Below are positions 8,578 to 16,066 of a DNA stretch of 38,685 nucleotides, piece by piece (position 1 is the first letter of the stretch; each line of letters starts with the position of its first letter). The DNA lies in contig CANTEO010000022.1 of NCBI GenBank assembly GCA_947652855.1, forward strand, positions 1 through 38,685. The letters run 5' to 3'. The notes under the pieces are model-generated. The model was not told the origin of the DNA. It saw only the letters and a list, made by a program, of their open reading frames with translations, and ran no database searches. The stretch is from an uncultured Roseburia sp. GTDB lineage: Bacteria > Bacillota > Clostridia > Lachnospirales > Lachnospiraceae. A program made the position numbers and the translations under genes.

Positions 8578-9656
8578 AATCGCCCTTCCTCAAGAACCTG
8601 CACAGAACGGCGGATCCCTTCTTTTAAATCTACTTGCGCCTTCCAGCCTAAGCCTTCCAACTTTGCGCTGTCTAAAATTTCCGGCGTGGCCGAAAAATGG
8701 GACGCCGCCGGCTCCGCCTCATCTTCTGGATTGGAAAAGATCAGGGAGAGGCTTCTTTCCGGAAAAACCTCTGTCGCCGCCCTGGCGAAATTTCGGATGG
8801 TGACATTGGAATTTCTGTCTGCGATATTATAAGGCGTGACGTCCTCTCCTTCCAGCAAAATCTTAAAAAGCGCCGACGCAGCGTCGCTTACGTAGCAAAA
8901 CGAGCGATACGCCGCCCCGTTGCTTTTGAGCAGGATATCCTGCCCCAAAACCACATTTGCAAGAAACTGCGCCCATACGCGGTCGTCATCCATTGACGCA
9001 GGGCCGTAAATATAGCTTGGCCGCGCTATCTTCACGGAAATGCCATGCTGCTTATGGTAACAGGCGCAAAGCGTCTCCGCCGCCCGTTTCCCCGTCGCGT
9101 AGCAGTTTCGATACGAAGTGTGGTCTAAATAGCCTACGCTCTCTTCTTTTAAGGCCAGAGAGCCGTCCTGCACCTTTCCATACACCTTTAGGCTGGACAG
9201 GAACAAAACGCCTTTGCTCCCCGCCTTTCTTGCATACTCTAAGACATTTCCCGTCCCCATCAGATTTGCGTTGATCGTGCCGACCGGATCGTTCTCAAAG
9301 TGCCATGCGCTCGCCTGGCTTGCCGCGTGTATCACATAATCGGCTTTTTCAGGAATCGCAATTTCCGTGCATACATCCTGATTCAGCAGCGAAAAATCCT
9401 CCCGCTCCAACAGCGCCCCAAATTTTTCCTCCGCCCGCTTTGCATTCCGCACAAGCCCGATCACCCTTACCTTTGACGCAAAACGGTCATTGCGGTCTAA
9501 CAGCGATAAAATCAGGTAATAGGGAATAAACCCGCCCGCCCCGGTGATTAACACCGTGGCGCCCTGCATCTTCTCCCATGCCGCGTCCGACTGCGCAATG
9601 GCGCAGATATCCGCATAGACAAGGCTTGAGATCTGTTCCTTCACTTTATATTCCAT
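8574..9656 (-). CDS. Extended SDR, NAD(P)-dependent epimerase/dehydratase or reductase
   Basis: The 360-residue protein has an extended-SDR Rossmann fold. The nucleotide motif is TGAGGFIP (Gly39, Gly42, then Pro45 where Gly is usual). The active site is complete: Ser155 in 'LSSLKVYG' and Tyr186-Ala-Thr-Gly-Lys190. 'HAASQAS' and 'DPVGTINANLMGT' resemble NDP-sugar decarboxylases/epimerases. It sits between the TarI-like cytidylyltransferase (11-bp overlap) and the LicD fusion (4-bp overlap). A GGAGG ribosome site precedes the ATG. In other glycan loci an SDR next to an IspD/TarI-like enzyme reduces a keto-sugar phosphate so that a CDP-alditol can be made. That is the favoured role here, but the substrate is not readable from the sequence; a sugar-nucleotide epimerase is the alternative. 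Confidence 0.8.
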   Translation of the reverse strand: MEYKVKEQISSLVYADICAIAQSDAAWEKMQGATVLITGAGGFIPYYLILSLLDRNDRFASKVRVIGLVRNAKRAEEKFGALLEREDFSLLNQDVCTEIAIPEKADYVIHAASQASAWHFENDPVGTINANLMGTGNVLEYARKAGSKGVLFLSSLKVYGKVQDGSLALKEESVGYLDHTSYRNCYATGKRAAETLCACYHKQHGISVKIARPSYIYGPASMDDDRVWAQFLANVVLGQDILLKSNGAAYRSFCYVSDAASALFKILLEGEDVTPYNIADRNSNVTIRNFARAATEVFPERSLSLIFSNPEDEAEPAASHFSATPEILDSAKLEGLGWKAQVDLKEGIRRSVQVLEEGRL

Positions 9657-10383
9657 ACTTCATTACCTCCGTTGCAAACTCTTTGTAATGCCGATAATAA
9701 AAATAAGCGCGGAGCGTCTCTAGATCCTCCGGCGTCGTCACTTTGATATTGTTGCGCTCACCCATATATAAATGCACGCTTTCCCCCAATTCAATAAACA
9801 GCTCACTGGAGGATACGGGATTCCTGATATTTCTCTTCTCCGCCTCCCGGTGCGCCCAGAGGATCCTCTCCATGGTATATCCCTGCGGCGCCTGCGTAAT
9901 GAACATCGAGCTCCTTTTGTAGCTTTTGCTGCATTCCTCTCCATCCTCGCTGTATAGAAGCGAATCAATGCTAGGCGTCACAGGGACTGCCGACTGATAT
10001 TGCTCAGTAAGCGAAATGCAGTCGGAAATCAGCTTTTCAGACAGCATCGGCCGTACCCCGTCGCAGATTAAAATAATGTCCTTTGGCCCTGAATATTCTG
10101 CCACGCGCAAAACCCCATTGTGAATGGACTGATAGCCCGTGTCCCCTCCTTTGATGACGGCTACCGTCTTTTTTATGCCATAGCGCGCAATTTGACGGTT
10201 CAGCTCCTCAATCCAGTCTTCTTTGCACGCAATGACGATCTTATCTACATCAGGATGCTTTTCAAAATGCTCGATTGTGCGGATGATAATAGATTTTCCC
10301 TCTACCTCCAGAAATTGCTTCGGGATATCCATAGACTGCATCCTGCTGCCGGATCCTCCTGCAAACAGCATTGCTGATACCAT
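9646..10383 (-). CDS. IspD/TarI-like cytidylyltransferase, probably for an alditol phosphate
   Basis: The 245-residue protein is a GT-A-type nucleotidyltransferase of the IspD/TarI family: 'FAGGSGSRM' (from residue 7) and 'PKQF' form the CTP-binding loop, 'DGVRP' is the metal/phosphate region, and 'NIKVTTPEDL' near the C-terminus is the family signature. It couples CTP to an alditol phosphate (ribitol-5-P in TarI) or to methylerythritol phosphate (IspD). Its place beside TagB/TagF-like, SDR and LicD genes favours the teichoic-acid role. The start at 10383 is set by AAGGAGG seven bases upstream; the open frame extends further into the preceding gene but lacks a better signal. There is no TarJ-type dehydrogenase in the window, so the adjacent SDR may supply the reduced substrate. 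Confidence 0.82.
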   Translation of the reverse strand: MVSAMLFAGGSGSRMQSMDIPKQFLEVEGKSIIIRTIEHFEKHPDVDKIVIACKEDWIEELNRQIARYGIKKTVAVIKGGDTGYQSIHNGVLRVAEYSGPKDIILICDGVRPMLSEKLISDCISLTEQYQSAVPVTPSIDSLLYSEDGEECSKSYKRSSMFITQAPQGYTMERILWAHREAEKRNIRNPVSSSELFIELGESVHLYMGERNNIKVTTPEDLETLRAYFYYRHYKEFATEVMKYGI

Positions 10384-10420
10384 ATCCGAACCTCCTTTTT
10401 CACGGCTGTATGCCCTATGC

Positions 10421-11548
10421 CTAATTTGTAGCTTCTCCCTGCCGCATCCATTCCAGGATGCGTTCCGTCGCATGGCCGTCGCACCGGCCCATATATGTGC
10501 GGTAAAACTTGTCCATTTCCCAAGGGTCAAAAGACGCGCAGGCTTCTTCTACCGCGCGTCCCAATTCTTCTTTCTCTCGAACCGTCACAGCGGGGATTTC
10601 CTCAAAATCAATATAAGAGCCGCGCGTTTCCATAAATTCCTCCAAGTCCGGCACATACAGCACCAGCGGCTTTTTTTGAATGCTATAGTCAAACAGCGTT
10701 GAGGAATAATCCGTAATAAGGCAGTCAATTACAGGAAACAATTCCTCCGCCGCCAGATCGGTGGTGGACTGCCTGCACTTTGCATCCGCATGGGGATGCG
10801 CCTTAAGCAGCACATGCCACCCTTCCCCCAATTGCCGTTCTAAGAGATGCAACATATCCGTATCCACCCTCCTTGGGGCGTTCGCCTTGCCCCGAAAGGT
10901 GGGCGCGTAAAGAACGGTCTTTTTCCCCTGCGCCTCGGGGTGCCTTTGCCGAAACTTTTCTTGGCAGGACGTTACATATGATTCTTTAAAGTAACAGTCT
11001 GTCCGGCTGACCCCCAGCTCCGCCACGACGCCGTCCGGCTGGCGCATGGCGCGCCGATACACCGGATTGCAAATTGCGGCGCTTGTAGTAATCAGGTCAT
11101 AATTGGCAAATACATTCCCTTTATAATAGGAAGGGATGTCATCCGGCGTATCGTAGGCATACTTCTTTAAGATCCCTCCGGCATGCCATAGCTGTATCAC
11201 CTTTGTCCTTGGATTCTTTCGGCAAGACGCCACCGGAAGGAAATTATCGCAAAGGACGACATAATGGGCTTTGGCATACAGCTTCATGAAACGGGCCATC
11301 ACAAAGGCCAGGCGCAGAAAGCCCATTTTTTGGAAATCCACAATAAAATCCTCTGTCCGATAGCCTGCGGACTCCACCGCCAAATGCAATTCAAGCATAC
11401 TGACCGGAAGCTCTGTGTGATGGGCGTCCGCAAACACCACAAGCCGATCCTCCATTTTTTGCCGGCAATTGATACGGTAGACAAACGGCAGGGCGACAGC
11501 CTGCACCGCCATTTTCAGAAATTGCCTTAAGACATAAGATTTACCCAA
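10421..11548 (-). CDS. CDP-glycerol/CDP-alditol glycerophosphotransferase family protein (TagB-like)
   Basis: This 375-residue protein matches the CDP-glycerol:glycerophosphotransferase family (teichoic acid primase type). It has an N-terminal amphipathic region for membrane contact, 'QLWHAGGILKKY' with the catalytic-type His, 'LYAPTFRGK', 'LLKAHPHA' and 'LITDYSSTLFDY'. Family members add one or more polyol phosphates from CDP-polyol to a lipid-linked acceptor at the inner membrane face. The start is taken as TTG at 11548, which follows GGGAGG by five bases. An ATG at 11566 and a TTG at 11578 lie upstream in frame but have no ribosome site and fall close to the predicted transcript start. It diverges from the TagF-like gene and precedes the TarI-like gene by 37 bp. 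Confidence 0.82.
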   Translation of the reverse strand: MGKSYVLRQFLKMAVQAVALPFVYRINCRQKMEDRLVVFADAHHTELPVSMLELHLAVESAGYRTEDFIVDFQKMGFLRLAFVMARFMKLYAKAHYVVLCDNFLPVASCRKNPRTKVIQLWHAGGILKKYAYDTPDDIPSYYKGNVFANYDLITTSAAICNPVYRRAMRQPDGVVAELGVSRTDCYFKESYVTSCQEKFRQRHPEAQGKKTVLYAPTFRGKANAPRRVDTDMLHLLERQLGEGWHVLLKAHPHADAKCRQSTTDLAAEELFPVIDCLITDYSSTLFDYSIQKKPLVLYVPDLEEFMETRGSYIDFEEIPAVTVREKEELGRAVEEACASFDPWEMDKFYRTYMGRCDGHATERILEWMRQGEATN

Positions 11549-11592
11549 ATTGCCCTCCCATACCATTTTTTTACACAAAACATCTGTTTTTC

Positions 11593-11621
11593 ATTATATC
11601 CTATTCCTTTTCTGCACGCAA
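11593..11621 (-). promoter_or_regulatory. Promoter for the TagB-like to LicD unit
   Basis: Minus-strand TTGCGT (11621-11616) and a perfect TATAAT (11598-11593) are 17 bp apart. Transcription would begin near 11586, leaving a 38-nt leader to the TTG start at 11548. Confidence 0.6.
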
Positions 11622-11641
11622 CTTTTTCCCAGTAAAATATA

Positions 11642-11670
11642 TTGAATTTTATCGAAAAACCATGTATGAT
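11642..11670 (+). promoter_or_regulatory. Promoter for the TagF-like gene
   Basis: TTGAAT (11642-11647) and TATGAT (11665-11670) are separated by 17 bp, 50 bases ahead of the ATG at 11721. The two divergent promoters lie back to back in this 172-bp region. Confidence 0.6.
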
Positions 11671-11720
11671 GAATGGATAGGATTTTGATTTCACTACAAT
11701 ATATTTACGAGGAGCCACAC

Positions 11721-14369
11721 ATGATTTCTTTTCTCATTTTATACAATGACCGTTATCAGACCATCGACAAAACACTGGAAAGCTTATCTGGCCTGAAAGA
11801 TCTTTCCTTTGAATGTTATCTCATAAATACGACAGGCATCCATCTTGAAATTGCAGACTCGCTGCGCCCCCATTTCATGGAATATTCTGATTCGCCAGCC
11901 GGCCAAAACGGATTTTCCTGCCTGAATGGAATTCTGGGCCGTCTATCCGGCGAATACGTCCATTTTATGATGGCGGGGCAGACGGTCAGCGGCATCCTCC
12001 TGCAATATCTCTCTTCCCCAAAGGGACAGGCGCAGGCCAAGAAAAAATACGCCTTTTTTTATCAATACGATTCATTGAAAAACCGAAAAGGAATCTCCCA
12101 AATCAATTTAAGGCATACGCCGTCTCTGATCCCTCACTATTTTTTCAGCGGCTTTTATCCGGCTGAATACGTGAAGGAGCTTTTGTTTGAGACGGAACAT
12201 CCATATGATGCGGAGCAACTGTTTCTTTTTTCCTATTTGAAAAAACACCCAACCTATGTCTTAATTACAGATCAAATAGCGAATGCCTGCCTTCCATCCA
12301 GCTTTGACCTGGATTCATTTCCGGATGCGTCCAACAAAACCTGGTACACAAAAACCATTCGGGAAACCTATCTGCCTTATTTAAAGAAGAATCAGAAGCA
12401 GGACGGCAATGTGCCAAAAATTATTCAATATGGCGTATTCTCTCAAATTCTGATGCGTTTTATGCACAATATGAACATAAAAAATAAACGCGTCTTTCAA
12501 ACGGATGAAGAGCTGGATGAATTCTACCAAGCCTGCTCTGAAGCGTTTCAGCTGATAAGCGACCATGTCCTTTTGAATTTTGGGGGCGCTCCGTTCTTTC
12601 TGATGCCGCCCCCATTGGGCGGCCTGCTGCTTCGCATCAAGCATGGAGAAGGCATCTCGCAGACGTATTCCTGCAATCTGAACATGACAAACTTCTTGAT
12701 TGGCTATCAAGGCAACATGATCTCAAGCGTCAAAGGGCAGCCGATTATGCTCGACGTCATGAATTATGAAGACGGCGTCCTCACGATTGACGCTTCTTAT
12801 ATGATGCTGATGGATCAGGCCCCGGCAAAGATCACCGCAGAATTGGACGGAAAAGAGCTTCCGCTTACGCCGGTCACGCGGTTTGGCCATACCAGCTTTT
12901 TTGGAAAAGAAGTGCATCACAATTACGCGTTCCGCATTGCAATTGAAGACGCCAGGCTGCAGCCCGGCTCACATAAGCTGGCTTTCTACTGTCATTTTTT
13001 GGGAGAGCGCATTTTACTTCCTCTGTTCGCGGAACGGTTCCCCGGAAGGCTCAACATTAAGCTGGTTGGATCTTACTGGCGGTTTGGCAGGCATATCATC
13101 TACACGGACTCGCATCGGGAGGCGTTGTTTATAGAGCCTGCTAAATTCAAGACCGTCTTTAAAAAAGAATTGCGCTACTCGTACGCCCTGTTTAAGACCA
13201 GCCCGCGAACCCTTGCCGTCCGCGCCGCTTATTGGCTGACCAGGCCATACTTCTGCCGCAAAAATATTTGGGTCACTTACGACAAGATGTATAAGGGCGG
13301 CGATAACGGAGAATATTTCTTCAAATATGTCAAGGCCCAAAAAAGGAAGAACATCACGCCAAAATACATTATCAACAAAAATTACCCTGACGCCGGGCGG
13401 CTTCGCAAAGAAGGCTGCCGTCCGCTGTATTTCGGGACGTTAAAGCAGCAATTGTATTTCTTAAACAGCCGTGTCGTCGCGACGACGCACGCAAACATCC
13501 CTGTATTCAGCGGCCTGACGCCGCAGGCTTTTAATCTCTTAAGGGATTTATTTCGCGCGGACGTCGCTTGCATTCAGCATGGACTTTCTGTGCAGCAAAT
13601 GGAGCATAACCTGAATGCGCAGCATGATAACCTGCGCAAATATTATTTTGCCTCCAAATATGAGATTGAGAATTTATCAAAGCCGCTTTATGGGTATTTG
13701 AATCAAGAGGAGGCATTTCGCCTCACAGGAGTGCCCCGATACGACGGCCTAGTCAGCGATGACAGACGCCAGATACTGATTGCCCCGACCTGGCGGGCGT
13801 ATATTTCCATGCCGGCCAGCATCGGCAATGTGCGCCCTTATTCCGATACATTTAAAAACACGGTATACTATAAGACCTTTCAATCTCTCATCACCAACGA
13901 AACGCTGATTGCCGCAGCAAAGCGCGCCGGCTACCGGATCCTGTATCTGCTGCATCCTACGATTACGTCTCAGATTCACGATTTTACGCCGGGGGAATGC
14001 GTAGAGGTTCTCTCCCCTGTGGATATCAGCTATGAGCAGCTTTTGACGGAATCCAGCCTAATGGTGACGGATTATTCCGGCGTGCAGTTTGACTTCGCGT
14101 ATATGCGCAAGCCAATCGTATACTATCACCCGACGCAGCTTCCCCCGCATTATGAGGACGGCGGCTTTTTCTATGACACAATGGGCTTTGGAGAAATTGA
14201 GGCTTGCGAGGATACGCTGGTCGATACGCTGTGTGAATATATGGAGCAGAATTGCGTCATGAAAGACAGTTACCGAAAACGGGCAGATGATTTCTTTGCC
14301 TATTCTGACCAGGAAAGCTGCAAAAGAATTTTTGACGATTTATATCAATTTTCAAAACGAAAGAAATAA
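11721..14369 (+). CDS. TagF-like teichoic acid polymerase with an extra N-terminal region
   Basis: The 882-residue protein ends in a CDP-glycerol glycerophosphotransferase domain (about 505-870): 'VACIQHGLS' with His620, 'IAPTWRAY', 'LLHPT' with His745, and 'VTDYSGVQFDF' with Asp784-Ser786. These are the conserved catalytic-site elements of TagF/TarF/TarL. Residues 1-230 resemble a decayed GT2 glycosyltransferase (opening 'FLILYNDRYQTIDKTLESL') with no DxD. Residues about 335-450 look like a beta-sandwich insert. The likely job is polymerising polyol phosphate on a lipid carrier at the inner membrane face. GAGGAG seven bases before the ATG fixes the start. It is transcribed alone on the plus strand and converges with the TagH-like gene, which belongs to the exporter that would carry its product. 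Confidence 0.82.
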   Translation: MISFLILYNDRYQTIDKTLESLSGLKDLSFECYLINTTGIHLEIADSLRPHFMEYSDSPAGQNGFSCLNGILGRLSGEYVHFMMAGQTVSGILLQYLSSPKGQAQAKKKYAFFYQYDSLKNRKGISQINLRHTPSLIPHYFFSGFYPAEYVKELLFETEHPYDAEQLFLFSYLKKHPTYVLITDQIANACLPSSFDLDSFPDASNKTWYTKTIRETYLPYLKKNQKQDGNVPKIIQYGVFSQILMRFMHNMNIKNKRVFQTDEELDEFYQACSEAFQLISDHVLLNFGGAPFFLMPPPLGGLLLRIKHGEGISQTYSCNLNMTNFLIGYQGNMISSVKGQPIMLDVMNYEDGVLTIDASYMMLMDQAPAKITAELDGKELPLTPVTRFGHTSFFGKEVHHNYAFRIAIEDARLQPGSHKLAFYCHFLGERILLPLFAERFPGRLNIKLVGSYWRFGRHIIYTDSHREALFIEPAKFKTVFKKELRYSYALFKTSPRTLAVRAAYWLTRPYFCRKNIWVTYDKMYKGGDNGEYFFKYVKAQKRKNITPKYIINKNYPDAGRLRKEGCRPLYFGTLKQQLYFLNSRVVATTHANIPVFSGLTPQAFNLLRDLFRADVACIQHGLSVQQMEHNLNAQHDNLRKYYFASKYEIENLSKPLYGYLNQEEAFRLTGVPRYDGLVSDDRRQILIAPTWRAYISMPASIGNVRPYSDTFKNTVYYKTFQSLITNETLIAAAKRAGYRILYLLHPTITSQIHDFTPGECVEVLSPVDISYEQLLTESSLMVTDYSGVQFDFAYMRKPIVYYHPTQLPPHYEDGGFFYDTMGFGEIEACEDTLVDTLCEYMEQNCVMKDSYRKRADDFFAYSDQESCKRIFDDLYQFSKRKK

Positions 14370-14370
14370 A

Positions 14371-14418
14371 ATGAGCCGCCACTCTGCACGCTTTGTCAAA
14401 GCAGATGTGGCGGCTCAT
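14371..14418 (-). terminator. Rho-independent terminator between convergent tagF-like and tagH-like genes
   Basis: The arms 14371-14382 and 14407-14418 are a perfect 12-bp inverted repeat (GAGCCGCCAC core), extended by a further TCTGC/GCAGA pairing with one bulged base. On the minus strand the stem is followed by TTTTATTT, a good U-tract for the TagH-like gene. On the plus strand it begins two bases after the TagF-like stop, so it may stop both transcripts. Confidence 0.8.
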
Positions 14419-14447
14419 CTTAGCGCAATGCCTTTGATGGCCCTAAA

Positions 14448-15182
14448 TCACGACATGAACTCTTCATACTCATCCAGCACCGCATTGGCCTCCCCGATCC
14501 TTCTAATCTCGCCGTCGTGCATCCAGATCACGTTTTGACATAAGCTCCGCAAAGAAGCGATGCTATGAGAGACGATCACGACAGTCCTATGGCTTTCATT
14601 AATCAAGCTTAACATTTTTTTAAAGCTCTTTTTCTTAAATTTATGATCCCCAACGCTTAGCACTTCGTCAATCAGCATGATATCCGTTTCCAAAATAGCC
14701 GTAATGGAAAACGCAAGCTTTGAATACATACCACTTGAATATGTCCTGACAGGCATATCAATAAATCTTCCGATTTGTGCAAATTTGATAATTTCCGGCA
14801 TCTTTTCCCGGACATAGCTTTCTTCAAATCCAAGCAGCATTCCGCACAGCATAATATTTTCACGCCCTGTCAGCTCCTTTTGAAAGCCCACTCCAATCGC
14901 AAGCAGGGAAACGCTATGCCCATGAAGGTCAATCTCCCCTTCATCCGCTGAAAAAATGCCCGCCAACGCTTTCAGCATGGTAGACTTCCCACTCCCGTTT
15001 TTCCCAATAATGCCCAAAATAGAGCCTTCCGGAACTTCAAACGAGACGTTTTTCACAGCCTCTACCGTCTGATTCTCCGCTTTCTTAAACTTCAGTAAAT
15101 TTTTCTTAATGGAATATGCCTTCACCCACTTATATGTGATGCTGACATTCCGCACGCTGATCGCGCTTTTCTTTTCACTCAT
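14448..15182 (-). CDS. tagH: ABC transporter ATPase, TagH-like (teichoic acid export)
   Basis: The 244-residue protein is an ABC ATPase of the polysaccharide/teichoic-acid export type. Walker A is GKNGSGKST (residues 60-68), the signature is YSSGM, Walker B is 'IMLIDEVLSVGD' and the switch His is in 'IVSHS'. It stops soon after the nucleotide-binding domain and has no Wzt-type C-terminal domain, unlike the second export ATPase in this window. It powers the permease encoded directly upstream, with which it shares TGATG (stop and start overlapping by one base). The ATG at 15182 is preferred to the TTG at 15185. The pair would flip a lipid-linked polymer, probably the phospho-polyol made by the TagB/TagF-like enzymes. 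A strong terminator follows. Confidence 0.85.
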   Translation of the reverse strand: MSEKKSAISVRNVSITYKWVKAYSIKKNLLKFKKAENQTVEAVKNVSFEVPEGSILGIIGKNGSGKSTMLKALAGIFSADEGEIDLHGHSVSLLAIGVGFQKELTGRENIMLCGMLLGFEESYVREKMPEIIKFAQIGRFIDMPVRTYSSGMYSKLAFSITAILETDIMLIDEVLSVGDHKFKKKSFKKMLSLINESHRTVVIVSHSIASLRSLCQNVIWMHDGEIRRIGEANAVLDEYEEFMS

Positions 15183-15973
15183 CAAATCACCTTCACATAA
15201 CTATTTTCATTTTTGTAGATCAAATGCACTCCATATACGGATATGAGGCAGGAAACAAGGAACCAAAAGCCAATCAAGATAAGCTTTGGCGTATCCCCAT
15301 ATAAAATCACTTTTCGGAAGCTGATGATTAAGTACGCCATCGGATTCCATTCCCCCACCAACGAGCCAATCATCGGGTTTTTCTTTCCGATGCGCTTTTC
15401 TATATTATAAAAGATGCCTGTCAGATAAAAAACAAATTTGAGGAGCAAATTGATGATGTTGGATAAGTCATCAATAAATACGCCAAAATGAAGCAATATG
15501 CACATTAATCCAAACGACAGAACCCATAGAATCGCCAATAACGGAATCACCAGAAGAATATTTAAGGTAAGAGGCACCCGGTAAATAAACAGCATAATTA
15601 CGATAATTCCGGAAGAAACCAGCATCTTAAAGCCATTTACATACATTTTAGACAATACCAGTATAAACTTCGGTATATAAACCTTCGACACAATTGCCTT
15701 ATTCTTTTTCACCATTCGGACGCTGCTGCGTATATTCCTGCTGAAAAAATCCCATACCGTGATGCCGACAAAGATAAAAACGGCAAAATATTTTTCTTTT
15801 GCATTAAAAATATAGCCAAAAACGACGGCATAAATCATCATAAAGCACAGCGGCTCCAAAATCCACCAAATCCAATTGAGATAGGAGCTGGCCACCTCTG
15901 TCTTAAGCTCTGCTTTCGCAGCATACAGCGCATAGCCATTATGCTTTTTTAGGTCATTCCAAAATCTTACCAT
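15182..15973 (-). CDS. tagG: ABC-2 type permease, TagG-like (teichoic acid/polysaccharide export)
   Basis: The 263-residue protein has six membrane segments in the ABC-2/TagG arrangement, with the amphipathic N-terminus typical of Wzm/TagG ('LYAAKAELKTEVASSYLNWIW', split as LYAAKAELK and SSYLNWIWW, leading to 'LEPLCFM') and 'NPMAYLIISFRKVILYGDTP' before the last helices. It forms the channel of the exporter with the overlapping ATPase gene. GGAGG stands seven bases before the ATG at 15973. The pair has its own promoter and terminator, forming a two-gene unit between the dehydratase gene and the TagF-like gene. The context favours export of the teichoic-acid-like polymer. Confidence 0.85.
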   Translation of the reverse strand: MVRFWNDLKKHNGYALYAAKAELKTEVASSYLNWIWWILEPLCFMMIYAVVFGYIFNAKEKYFAVFIFVGITVWDFFSRNIRSSVRMVKKNKAIVSKVYIPKFILVLSKMYVNGFKMLVSSGIIVIMLFIYRVPLTLNILLVIPLLAILWVLSFGLMCILLHFGVFIDDLSNIINLLLKFVFYLTGIFYNIEKRIGKKNPMIGSLVGEWNPMAYLIISFRKVILYGDTPKLILIGFWFLVSCLISVYGVHLIYKNENSYVKVI

Positions 15974-16010
15974 TTCCCTTCCTCCAATACAACATGAAGC
16001 CTAGATTAAA

Positions 16011-16039
16011 AGTATATCACATATTTTACCATTTTTCCA
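16011..16039 (-). promoter_or_regulatory. Extended -10 promoter for tagGH-like genes
   Basis: Minus-strand TGGAAA (16039-16034), a 17-bp spacer and TGATATACT (extended -10; box 16016-16011) precede the TagG-like start at 15973 by 37 bases. It lies in the 93-bp gap after the dehydratase gene. Confidence 0.6.
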
Positions 16040-16066
16040 CTTTTTTCAATGCAGCCGCCCAAAAAA

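Noticed and set aside
11527..11583. Short upstream reading frame (18 codons) ahead of the TagB-like gene
   Set aside because: Its ATG lies only a few bases after the predicted transcript start, with no ribosome site, and it overlaps the real gene in another frame.
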